Of a stretch of DNA of 60,408 bases, positions 35,356 through 44,940 are shown piece by piece. The DNA comes from Planctomycetota bacterium. Lineage in GTDB: Bacteria > Planctomycetota > SZUA-567 > H5-PLA8. The notes beneath the pieces were generated by a model. It made no database searches. It was not told where the DNA came from and saw only the letters and a list, made by a program, of their open reading frames with translations. The translations under genes and the position numbers were made by a program. The stretch is taken from positions 1-60,408 of the forward strand of contig JAKLKQ010000039.1 in the NCBI GenBank assembly GCA_023150555.1, written 5' to 3'. The stretch's first letter is position 1; each line of letters opens with the position of its first letter.

Positions 35356-36601
35356 CGCGCTGCGCCGCCGCCGCATCCTTTTGGTGGGCCAGGCGGTCTC
35401 GCTGGCGCACGTGGCGCGGCCGCTGCGCCTGGCGCAGGAAGTCGATCGCACGGAGTGGGAGGTTTATTTCGCCTGCGACGAACGCTACCGCCGCTTCGTC
35501 GAGCAGGCCGGGTTGCCCTTCCGCGAGCTGCCTTCGATAGAACCGGACGAATTCCGGCAGCGGCTCTCTCGCGGCGCGTCGTTGGTCGACGAGGCGACCC
35601 TGGCACGCGAGGTCGATGATGACGTGGCGTTGCTCGAGGACCTCCGCCCCGACCTTGTGCTGGGCGACTTCCGCCTCTCGCTGGGCATCTCCGCCGAACG
35701 CTCCGGTGTGCCGTACGCGAACCTCTGCAACGCGCACTGGAGCCCGCGCACGGCGCTGGAGTTCCCGGTGCCCGAGTTGCCCGTGCTGCGCCACGCGCCC
35801 AGGTTGCTGGCGCCGCTGATGAAGCTTGGCGCACCGGCCGTCTTCCGCCGCCACGCGGCGGGCTTCAATGCGCTGCGGCGGCGCTTCGGGCAGCCGGAAA
35901 TCGAGGACCTGCGCGCGATGTACACGCTCGGGACGTGGACGCTCTTCGCCGACTTGCCGGAACTGGCGCCGTGTACCGAAATGGCGCCGCACGAACGCTA
36001 CCTCGGTCCGGTGATCTGGGATCCCGGCGAACCGCTGCCCGCCGGACTGCTGAATGAAGGCGATTCGCGCCCGCTGGTTTACGCTACGCTGGGCGCAAGC
36101 GGCACGCACCGCGTTGTGGCGGCGCTGCTCGAGGCGCTGGGCGGGTTGCCGGTGCGCGCGATCCTGGCCACGGCGGGCCGGCCGATCGAGGACGCGCTCC
36201 CGCCGAACGTGAAGGCGCTGCCGTACGTCGCGGCGACGAAGGTGCTGCCGCACGCGGCGGCGTGCGTCTTCAACGGCGGCTGCGCGACCGGGTACCAGGC
36301 GCTGGCGGCCGGCGTGCCGTTGCTTGCGCTGCCTGAGAACGGTGATCAGTTCCTCTTCACGCAAGCCCTGGTGCGGCAGGGCGCGGGGCGCTGCGTTCGT
36401 CCGACCTTTGCGACGGCCAAGGCCATCCGCGAACACCTGGCCGCGCTGATCGAATCCGACGAAACGCGCCGCACCGCGCGCGAACTTCAGGCTCGGATCG
36501 CGGCTTTCGACGCCGGCGCCGCCTTCCGCCGCTTCCTCGGAGAAGTCCTTACGCCGGGTGTACCTGCCCGCGCCGCCGTGACGCAATTGGCAACCCACTG
36601 A
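35342..36601 (+). CDS. GT1-family glycosyltransferase (MGT/UGT-like)
   Basis: 419 residues from the ATG at 35342, overlapping the epimerase. The N-terminal half has the GT-B pattern ILLVGQAVSLAHVARPLRLAQ and LVLGDFRLSLGISAERSGVPY. The C-terminal half has the donor-site motif FNGGCATGYQALAAGVPLLALP followed by DQFLFTQALV. The usual His of the HGG motif reads FNGG here. It would attach a sugar from a nucleotide donor to a lipid, polyketide or small molecule. With the epimerase upstream and a CDP-alcohol phosphatidyltransferase downstream, a glycolipid is a reasonable but unproven product. Confidence 0.85.
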   Translation: MRTPDALRRRRILLVGQAVSLAHVARPLRLAQEVDRTEWEVYFACDERYRRFVEQAGLPFRELPSIEPDEFRQRLSRGASLVDEATLAREVDDDVALLEDLRPDLVLGDFRLSLGISAERSGVPYANLCNAHWSPRTALEFPVPELPVLRHAPRLLAPLMKLGAPAVFRRHAAGFNALRRRFGQPEIEDLRAMYTLGTWTLFADLPELAPCTEMAPHERYLGPVIWDPGEPLPAGLLNEGDSRPLVYATLGASGTHRVVAALLEALGGLPVRAILATAGRPIEDALPPNVKALPYVAATKVLPHAAACVFNGGCATGYQALAAGVPLLALPENGDQFLFTQALVRQGAGRCVRPTFATAKAIREHLAALIESDETRRTARELQARIAAFDAGAAFRRFLGEVLTPGVPARAAVTQLATH

Positions 36602-36686
36602 CGCCGACTTGCACCCGCTGCCGGCGCGACTATGCTGCGCTCATTGGCCTCTTGAAGCACTTCGCCGTTCACGCAGCGGATATCGC

Positions 36687-37385
36687 ATGTCGGTACCTAA
36701 CATTCTCACGCTCTTTCGTCTGGCTAGCGCGCCGCTCTTTCTGGCGCTTTTTATCGGCTCGGGCGAAGCCGGATTCCTCGCGACATGGCTGACGCCGCGG
36801 GCCGGGCTGTGGTGGTGCCTGGGCGTACTGGTGCTCAGCGAGACCAGCGACGTGCTGGACGGCATCATCGCGCGGCGGTACGGCTTGGTCAGCGACTTCG
36901 GCAAGATCCTGGATCCCTATGCCGACAGCACCTTCCGCCTGAGTGTCTATTTCAGTTTTGCCAGCCAGGCCCACGGGCACTGGATCCCGCTGTGGATGGC
37001 GATGATCCTCTTCTACCGCGACCTGCTGGTGACGGTGATCCGCAACTTCGGCATCGAACGCCGCGTCTTCGTGCAGGCCCGCGCCAGCGGCAAGATCAAG
37101 GCTGTCGCGCAGGGCGGGGTGGCCTTCGCCGTATTGCTGATCGCGGCGGTGCGCGGCGAACAGTGGGTCTCGTACTATTCGGAGACCGGCGCGACGGTGA
37201 CGGGCCTCGCGCACGGCCTGATGTGGCTCGTTACGGCCTTCACGCTTTGGTCGGCGTGGGATTACTTCTGGGGCAACCGCCACCTCTTCAAGGACTCGAC
37301 TCGGCCAAATGAAACGGCTGAGGCGCCCGCCGCACCTAAGGACGCCGCGCCGCCTGCTCAGGCGCACGTAGTCGAGGCCGACTGA
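36687..37385 (+). CDS. CDP-alcohol phosphatidyltransferase (PgsA-like)
   Basis: 232 residues from the ATG at 36687. The signature D-x2-DG-x2-AR-x8-G-x3-D-x3-D is visible as SDVLDGIIARRYGLVSDFG followed by KILDPYADS. About six hydrophobic segments and an Ala/Pro-rich tail complete it. It transfers a phosphatidyl-type group from CDP-diacylglycerol to an alcohol at the inner membrane; glycerol-3-phosphate (PgsA) is the likeliest acceptor, but an inositol-phosphate-type acceptor is not excluded. No ribosome site is obvious. It is 85 bases after the glycosyltransferase. Confidence 0.88.
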   Translation: MSVPNILTLFRLASAPLFLALFIGSGEAGFLATWLTPRAGLWWCLGVLVLSETSDVLDGIIARRYGLVSDFGKILDPYADSTFRLSVYFSFASQAHGHWIPLWMAMILFYRDLLVTVIRNFGIERRVFVQARASGKIKAVAQGGVAFAVLLIAAVRGEQWVSYYSETGATVTGLAHGLMWLVTAFTLWSAWDYFWGNRHLFKDSTRPNETAEAPAAPKDAAPPAQAHVVEAD

Positions 37386-37531
37386 ACGCTTCTCACCAAC
37401 TTGCGTAAAAGGCAACACGCCCAACGCGATTCCGCCCGGGATTGGAAATTTCAAGCCCTGGCGCTACAAAGGCTTATCGCTTTGTCGAAGTGGCCGCCCA
37501 TTTGATCATTGCTGCCGGGGTGCTGACGTTC

Positions 37532-39349
37532 ATGGCCAAGGTCTCACCTGAGAGGAAATCCCGGCGCGGCAAGGAGGGCGACAGCTTGGGCGCGGTCCGC
37601 AAGTCCGAAGGCCACGGCGGTCCCCTGCCGCGCGTGGTCCCGTTCAGCTCGATCCGTTCCATCAGCGAAGCCTTGGGCGCGGACGCCTCGCCCAAGGAGA
37701 TTCTCGGCCTGATCGTCCAGGCGGCGCACAGCATCACGCGCGCCAGCACCGCCAGCCTGATGCTCGTCGAGCCCGGCACCGATCTCCTGCGCGTGGAAGT
37801 CGCCGAAGGCTTCAAGGACCGCAAGATCTTCAAGACGCGCCTGCGCATCGGGCAGGGTGTGACCGGCTGGGTGGCCGAAACCGGCGAGCCCCTGCGCTTG
37901 GGTAACGTGACCAAGGACCCGCGCTACGTGCGCGTGCAGCGCGGCCTGCGCAGCGAATTGGCCGTGCCGCTGAAGATCCGCGGGCGCGTGATCGGCGTGA
38001 TCTCGTGCGACAGCACGCGCCTGAACCACTTTTCACCCGAGGACGAGGACCTGCTGCGCAGCCTCGCCGCGCAGTCGGCTCGCGTGATCCACACCACGCA
38101 GCTGTACCAGGAAAGCCAGCGCCGCACGAAGGAACTGAGCCTCCTGATCGAAGCCGGGCAGTCGCTGGGGCAGAGCCTGGACGTCGAGCAGGTGCTGACC
38201 AAGCTCGTGGAACTCAGCGCTAAGTTCTGGCGCGCATCGGTGGCCGCGGTCTTCCTGGCCGACGACGAAGCCGAGCACCTCCGTCTGGCCGCCGCCTACG
38301 GCGGGTCCGACGCCATCCGCGCGCTGCCGCCGGTGCCCGCGCAGGGGACGCTGCTGGGCAAGTTGATCGGTGGAACCGGCGAAGTGCTGCGGGTCGACGA
38401 TCCTGCCGCGGGGTGGGGCGATGCGTCGGGCGAGATCCTGCGCGCCGAGGGCCTGGCCAAGCTTCTGGCCGCGCCGCTGGCGGCGAAGGGCCACGTGCTG
38501 GGCGTGCTGTGCCTCTTCGGCAGCGCGAAGCAGGTCTTCGACGACGACCAGCGCCGCCTGCTGGCCGGGCTGGCACGCACGGCGGCGATGGCGCTGGAGA
38601 ACGCGCGGGTTCACCGGCGCGTGTTGAAGACCGAGGAGGCGCTGCGCAAGGCCGAGAAACTCAGCCTGCTGGTCGAACTGGCCGCGGGCCTGGCGCACGA
38701 GATCCGCAATCCGCTGACGAGCGTGAAGATCCTGGTCGAGTCCCTGGCCAAACACGCCGACCTGGCCGACGAGGCCGGCGACGACGTCTCCATGATCCGC
38801 CGGCAGGTCGAGCGCCTCGAATCGATCGTGGAAGAGTACCTCGCCAGCGCGCGCGCCCATGCTTCGGCGCCGCGGCGCGATCCGGTCTCGCTCAACGCGG
38901 TCGTCAGCGAGGCGCTGCTGCTTCTGGCTGGCGCGGCCGACGAGGGCACGCGGTTGGTCAGCGAGCAGCCCGACGACGAATTGATGGTCCACGGCGACGC
39001 CACGCAGCTCAACCAGGCCGTCTACAACCTGGTGCTCAATGCGATCCAGGCGCTGGCCCAGGCGGCACGCGAGGAAAAACCCGGGCGCGGCACCGTGGCG
39101 GTGCGCACCGGCCGCGAGGGCGCGCGGATCGTTTTCGAGGTCGCCGACGATGGCCCGGGCATCGCGCCGGACGTGAAGCAGCGGCTCTTTCAGCCCTTCG
39201 TCAGCGACAAGCAGAAGGGCGTGGGCCTGGGGCTGACGATCGTGAAGCGCATCGTCGAGGCCCACGACGGGACGCTGGAAGTCGAGTCGCCGCGCCAGGA
39301 CCTGGGGCGGGGCGCGCGTTTCCGCGTGCTGCTGCCGGCCGCCGACTAA
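37532..39349 (+). CDS. Soluble GAF-domain sensor histidine kinase (NtrB-like)
   Basis: 605 residues from the ATG at 37532; a TTG at 37442 would add an N-terminal segment but looks weaker. Two GAF domains at about 55-190 and 215-360 lead to the kinase core. H389 lies in LAHEIRNPLTSVK; N-box NLVLNAIQALAQA and G-boxes DDGPGIAPDVK and GVGLGLTIVKR follow. No membrane segment is present, so it senses a cytoplasmic ligand, perhaps a small molecule or redox state. The sigma-54 response regulator directly downstream is its likely partner. Confidence 0.92.
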   Translation: MAKVSPERKSRRGKEGDSLGAVRKSEGHGGPLPRVVPFSSIRSISEALGADASPKEILGLIVQAAHSITRASTASLMLVEPGTDLLRVEVAEGFKDRKIFKTRLRIGQGVTGWVAETGEPLRLGNVTKDPRYVRVQRGLRSELAVPLKIRGRVIGVISCDSTRLNHFSPEDEDLLRSLAAQSARVIHTTQLYQESQRRTKELSLLIEAGQSLGQSLDVEQVLTKLVELSAKFWRASVAAVFLADDEAEHLRLAAAYGGSDAIRALPPVPAQGTLLGKLIGGTGEVLRVDDPAAGWGDASGEILRAEGLAKLLAAPLAAKGHVLGVLCLFGSAKQVFDDDQRRLLAGLARTAAMALENARVHRRVLKTEEALRKAEKLSLLVELAAGLAHEIRNPLTSVKILVESLAKHADLADEAGDDVSMIRRQVERLESIVEEYLASARAHASAPRRDPVSLNAVVSEALLLLAGAADEGTRLVSEQPDDELMVHGDATQLNQAVYNLVLNAIQALAQAAREEKPGRGTVAVRTGREGARIVFEVADDGPGIAPDVKQRLFQPFVSDKQKGVGLGLTIVKRIVEAHDGTLEVESPRQDLGRGARFRVLLPAAD

Positions 39350-39445
39350 CGTCTGGTAGGACCGCGCGCGGCGGGGGGCCTTCCGCTATACTGGGGTTTG
39401 AGCGCACCGGGCGCAGACGAGCCCGAGGGGGCGGATCGCGGCATC

Positions 39446-40867
<1,422 letters not shown>

Positions 40868-40891
40868 CAGTACCCCTTCGAGACCCCATCC

Positions 40892-41410
40892 ATGTCCGAC
40901 CTCACGGCCGAGCAATTCAACACCTTCCTCGAATCCATCGTCGAGATGACCGAGGGGGTGCTGAAGGAGAACCCGCAGGAAGACTACGCTCCGATGCTCT
41001 TTCTCGTCGTCGGCGAGCAGCTGCAGGTCAGCATGCTCGAGGAACTGCCGGACTCACCCGAGGAACGCGCGGAGGCCTTCGAGGAATTCGGCGCGTACTG
41101 GCGCAGCGAGGGCCAGGCCCGTCCGTCCGCGGTCTTCCTGGCCGCCGAGACCTGGGTTGCCGCGCGCGATCCCGACGGCAACGACCGCCGCCCCAGCGAG
41201 AACCCCGACGCGTGGGAGGCCGTCTTCGTGATGGGCCGCACCGCCGACGGCTGGTTGAACGCGACGGAGATCGAGATCAAGCGCGGCGCCGAGAACGTCA
41301 TTATCCCGGGCGAGACCATCACCACGCCTTACGACGAGGAATCGGACGCCAGCGGCGAACAGCACGCGCTGCTCGACGCCTTCTACCGCGGCTACGACGC
41401 CGGCCTATAG
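40892..41410 (+). CDS. Unknown small acidic protein
   Basis: 172 residues, very acidic (many Glu and Asp). Conserved-looking stretches are EDYAPMLFLVVGEQLQVSML near residue 30 and AWEAVFVMGRTADGWLNATE near residue 108. No family recognised. It starts 24 bases after the response regulator gene, in the same direction, so it may be co-transcribed with the two-component pair. Cytoplasmic. Confidence 0.65.
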   Translation: MSDLTAEQFNTFLESIVEMTEGVLKENPQEDYAPMLFLVVGEQLQVSMLEELPDSPEERAEAFEEFGAYWRSEGQARPSAVFLAAETWVAARDPDGNDRRPSENPDAWEAVFVMGRTADGWLNATEIEIKRGAENVIIPGETITTPYDEESDASGEQHALLDAFYRGYDAGL

Positions 41411-41515
41411 GTGCCCTTTTCCAGCAGGCCGCCGGCCGCCGTTGCCGGACGGCGCGCGGCGCGGTACCATGTGTACGTTTAGCCATTCGACTTCGATTTG
41501 GAGGCGCCGTTCCGC

Positions 41516-42709
41516 GTGAGCGTATTGACCTTCCACAGTGCCGGCGAGTCCCACGGGCGCGGCTGCTTCGCGTTCCTGGAGGGCCTGCCCTACGGCCTGG
41601 CAGTGGACACGGACTTCATCGACGCGCAGCTCAAGCGCCGCCAGGGCGGCTACGGGCGCGGCGGGCGCATGAAGATCGAATCCGACAAGGCCGAAGCGCT
41701 CAGCGGCGTCCGCCACGGCAAGACCATGGGCGCGCCGGTGGTGCTGGCCGTCTGGAACAAGGACTTCCGCCTCGAAAAGGCCCCGGAACTCGATTGCCCG
41801 CGCCCCGGGCACGCCGACTTGGCGGGCCACCTGAAGTTCGGCGCGCCGATCCGCGACATCCTCGAACGTGCCAGCGCGCGCGAGACCGCCGCGCGCGTCG
41901 CCGCCGGGGCGCTCTGCCGCCTCCTCTTAAAGGAGTTCGGCATCGAGATCCGCAGCCACGTCGTCCGCACGGGGCCCGTCGCGGTGCCCCAGGACTTCGC
42001 GCCGTCGTGGGAAGGTCTCGCCAAGGCCGACGCCAGCGAGGTGCGCTGCCTGCACGCGGCGAGCGAGCCGAAGATGAAGGACGTCATCGACCAGGCGAAG
42101 AAGGAAGGCGACACCGTCGGCGGCGTCTACGAGATCGTCGTGCAGGGCCTGCCCATCGGCCTGGGCGACCACACGCAGTGGGACCGCAAGCTCGACGGGC
42201 GCATCGCGCAGGCGATGATGTCGATTCAGGCGATGAAGGGCGTCGAGATCGGCACCGGCTTCGCCAACGCGGCGAAGACCGGCCGCGACGTCCACGACGC
42301 GATCGAATACCGCAAGCCCTTAGGCCAGGATCCGGCCGGCGGCTTCATGCGCCCGACCAACGGCGCCGGCGGCCTGGAAGGCGGCATCACCAACGGCGCG
42401 CCGCTGGTGGTGCGCGTGGCCATGAAGCCCATCAGCACCCTGATGAAGCCGTTGCCGAGCGTGAAACTGAGCACCGGCGAGCCCACGCAGGCGGACATCG
42501 AACGCAGCGACTTCTGCGCGCTTCCGGCGGCCAGCGTCGTCGGCGAGAACTTTCTGGCCTTCGTGCTGGCTCAAGCGCTGTGCGAGAAGCTGGGCGGCGA
42601 CTCGATTGAAGAGATGAAGCGCAACTACGAAGGCTACGTGAAGCACCTCTCCCAGCCGCGTGGAGGCAAGTCTGGCGGCTCGGGCAAAGCCGAAGACAGC
42701 TCGGAGTAG
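41516..42709 (+). CDS. aroC: Chorismate synthase
   Basis: 397 residues from the GTG at 41516, about 11 bases after GGAGG; an upstream TTG at 41498 is less likely. Motifs: FHSAGESHGRGC, then GYGRGGRMKIESDKAE, SGVRHGKTMGAPV, ETAARVAAGAL and PTNGAGGLEGGITNGAP. It converts 5-enolpyruvylshikimate-3-phosphate to chorismate using reduced FMN in the cytoplasm, the last shared step for aromatic amino acids. It stands alone here; other aro genes are elsewhere. Length is somewhat above the common 360, because of a C-terminal tail rich in Gly, Ser and Lys. Confidence 0.97.
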   Translation: MSVLTFHSAGESHGRGCFAFLEGLPYGLAVDTDFIDAQLKRRQGGYGRGGRMKIESDKAEALSGVRHGKTMGAPVVLAVWNKDFRLEKAPELDCPRPGHADLAGHLKFGAPIRDILERASARETAARVAAGALCRLLLKEFGIEIRSHVVRTGPVAVPQDFAPSWEGLAKADASEVRCLHAASEPKMKDVIDQAKKEGDTVGGVYEIVVQGLPIGLGDHTQWDRKLDGRIAQAMMSIQAMKGVEIGTGFANAAKTGRDVHDAIEYRKPLGQDPAGGFMRPTNGAGGLEGGITNGAPLVVRVAMKPISTLMKPLPSVKLSTGEPTQADIERSDFCALPAASVVGENFLAFVLAQALCEKLGGDSIEEMKRNYEGYVKHLSQPRGGKSGGSGKAEDSSE

Positions 42710-42739
42710 CTTGCCGTCTGAATAGCCAACTGTTCCGGG

Positions 42740-43336
42740 TCAGATGAGGTAAATCCACACCGCCGTCGCCCCGGCCAGCGCCACCACCAGCCACCCGAGC
42801 CCGAAAGCGATCAGCACGAGGATCGGATAGATCGGGTTGAGCAGCTTCGGCAGGCTGCCGATCTGCAGATACAGCCCGCCGTAGTAGATGATGCGTTCGC
42901 CGGTGCGGCCCGCCAGCGCGAAGAAGCCCCGCAGGCCTCCGCGCGCGGGGACTTCGACGATTATCTCTTTCTCGGGCGTTGCCATTTCGGGCGCGGGCTC
43001 GGCCGTTGGGCCTGGCACGAAGTGACGCTCCTTCAGGCGTTTGAGTTCCCGAGGCAGCAACACCACGTCGCGCAAAGTGAGGAAGCAGTCGAAGAGTACC
43101 ACGCCGGGTGCCAGCAGAAGGACGAGCCCGAACAGCGCCGCGTAGCTCCACCACGTCCACGGCCAGAACCATCCGTACAGCAGCAGGTACCACGACGCCG
43201 CGCCGGCGGCCAGGAATGCCAACGCGAAGACCAGCACCACGCCGTAAATCGCGCTCCCGATGACCGCCAACGGCTGCACGAGCCTCAGCAGCTTGTCGTA
43301 GTTCGGCGTCGGCTTCGCCCTTGGCGGCTGGTTCAT
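42740..43336 (-). CDS. Unknown multi-pass membrane protein
   Basis: 198 residues with about four hydrophobic helices: IGSAIYGVVLVFALAFLAAG, WTWWSYAALFGLVLLLAPG, a loop rich in Arg, Glu and Pro, then helices around LLNPIYPILVLIAFGLGWL. The middle region (VVLLPRELKRLKERHF) is basic and faces the cytoplasm. No family known to me. It is convergent to aroC and divergent from hemL. Confidence 0.7.
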   Translation of the reverse strand: MNQPPRAKPTPNYDKLLRLVQPLAVIGSAIYGVVLVFALAFLAAGAASWYLLLYGWFWPWTWWSYAALFGLVLLLAPGVVLFDCFLTLRDVVLLPRELKRLKERHFVPGPTAEPAPEMATPEKEIIVEVPARGGLRGFFALAGRTGERIIYYGGLYLQIGSLPKLLNPIYPILVLIAFGLGWLVVALAGATAVWIYLI

Positions 43337-43391
43337 GGTCGGAGCCCGGTTCCTCGTACAGGCGGCGCTGCGGACGATTCGAAAATCGCGT

Positions 43392-43403
43392 TGTAATGTT
43401 ACA
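43392..43403. promoter_or_regulatory. Candidate regulator site in the divergent promoter region before hemL
   Basis: TGTAATGTTACA is a 5+5 inverted repeat with a 2-base centre. It sits in the 137-base divergent gap between the membrane-protein gene and hemL. This size suits a transcription-factor operator; chance occurrence is possible. Confidence 0.25.
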
Positions 43404-43473
43404 CGGAATGGTATCCTTCTTTTGACCGCACGACGCTTCGATTTCCAGCCTTTTTGACTTGGAGATTCGTACT

Positions 43474-44790
43474 TTGAGCAAGCCCAAGGCCCCCTCCCGC
43501 CGCCGCAGCCAGGAAGCCTTCAAGGAAGCCAGCACGCACTTTCCGGGCGGCGTGAACAGCCCGGTGCGCTCGTGGCGCTCGGTCGGCATGAACGAGGAAG
43601 GTCCGTTCTTCGTCGCCCGCGCGAAGGGCTCGGAACTGGTCGACCTCGACGGCAAGCGATACGTCGACTTCGTCGGTAGCTGGGGCCCGATGATCCTCGG
43701 CCACGGCCACGCCAAGGTGGTTCAGGCGCTGCGCAAGCAGGCCCAGCGCGGCGTCAGCTACGGCTGCCCGACCGACCTGGAATCGCGCCTGGCGCGGCGG
43801 GTCAAGCGCGTGCTGCCGTCGATCGAGAAGCTGCGCTTCGTCTCCTCGGGCAGCGAGGCGGTGATGCACGCGCTGCGCCTGGCCCGCGGCTTTACCAAGC
43901 GCGAGAAGATCCTTAAGTTCGAGGGCTGCTACCACGGCGCCAGCGACGCCGTGCTGGTGAAGGCCGGCTCGGGCGCAGCCACCTTCGGCGTGCCCGACAG
44001 CGCGGGCGTGCCCGAGTCCGTCGCGCAGCATACGCTGACGGTGCCCTACAACGACCTGGCTGCGGCGCGGGAGGCCATTGCTTCGGCGAAGGGGAACCTC
44101 GCCTCGGTGATCCTCGAGCCGGTCGTCGGCAACTCGGGCGTGTTGCCGCCGGAGCCCGGTTTCCTGGAAGGCCTGGCAAAGGCTGCGAAAGAGGCCGGTG
44201 CGCTGCTGATCTTCGACGAGGTGATGACCGGCTTCCGCGTGGGGCCGTCGAGCGCACAGGGGCTCTTCGGCATCAAGCCGGACCTCACGACGCTCGGCAA
44301 AATTCTCGGCGGCGGCCTGCCCTGCGCCGCGTACGGCGGCCGCGCCGACGTGATGGATTCGGTGGCGCCGCTGGGGCCCGTCTACCAGGCCGGAACGCTG
44401 AGCGGCAACCCGCTGGCCATGGCCGCCGGCATCGCGACGCTGGACGAACTGAAGGACAAGGCCTGCTACGAGAGACTCGAGAAGCTCAGCGTGCAGGTCG
44501 TCGCCTCCATAGCGCAGGCGGCGAAGGATGCCGGCTGGAGCGAGAAGATCTGCATCAATCGCGTCGGCAGCATGTTCACGGTCTTCTTCTGCAAGGGCCC
44601 GGTGCGCAACTTCGCCGAGGCCAAAGCGGCGGACGGTGCGGCCTTTGGGCGCTTCTTCCGCGGCATGTTGGCGCGCGGGGTCTACCTGCCGCCCAGCCCC
44701 TTCGAAGCTGCTTTCGTGAACCTGGCCTTCCGCCCGAAGGACCTCAAGCGCATCGCGCGCGCGGCCCGCGAGACCTTCGCGGAAATATAG
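43474..44790 (+). CDS. hemL: Glutamate-1-semialdehyde 2,1-aminomutase
   Basis: 438 residues from a TTG at 43474, about 10 bases after a GGAG site. Motifs: HFPGGVNSPVRSW, GSWGPMILGHGHAKV, SSGSEAVMHALRLAR, CYHGASDAVLVKAGSGA, EPVVGNSGVLPP, FDEVMTGFRV and the PLP lysine K276 in TTLGKILGGGLPCAAYGG. It converts glutamate-1-semialdehyde to 5-aminolaevulinate, the start of tetrapyrrole synthesis by the C5 route. It matches the family in length and every key residue. Single-gene unit in the window. Confidence 0.97.
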   Translation: MSKPKAPSRRRSQEAFKEASTHFPGGVNSPVRSWRSVGMNEEGPFFVARAKGSELVDLDGKRYVDFVGSWGPMILGHGHAKVVQALRKQAQRGVSYGCPTDLESRLARRVKRVLPSIEKLRFVSSGSEAVMHALRLARGFTKREKILKFEGCYHGASDAVLVKAGSGAATFGVPDSAGVPESVAQHTLTVPYNDLAAAREAIASAKGNLASVILEPVVGNSGVLPPEPGFLEGLAKAAKEAGALLIFDEVMTGFRVGPSSAQGLFGIKPDLTTLGKILGGGLPCAAYGGRADVMDSVAPLGPVYQAGTLSGNPLAMAAGIATLDELKDKACYERLEKLSVQVVASIAQAAKDAGWSEKICINRVGSMFTVFFCKGPVRNFAEAKAADGAAFGRFFRGMLARGVYLPPSPFEAAFVNLAFRPKDLKRIARAARETFAEI

Positions 44791-44940
44791 CGCCTCTTCG
44801 GCTGCGACCGGTGTCTTACCTCAAGAGGTGTCGCTAGGCCCGGTCGGGAGATCTTCGGTTCCGGCCGGCCGGTTGACCTTTTCCCTACACGCCGGTAGAC
44901 AAATATGGGGAAGGGATTTCTTCCAGGGCCGGGGTACCCG

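Noticed and set aside
37442..37531. Earlier TTG start for the GAF histidine kinase
   Set aside because: It would add a weakly hydrophobic leader without a recognisable ribosome site; the ATG at 37532 gives a normal soluble kinase. Not excluded.
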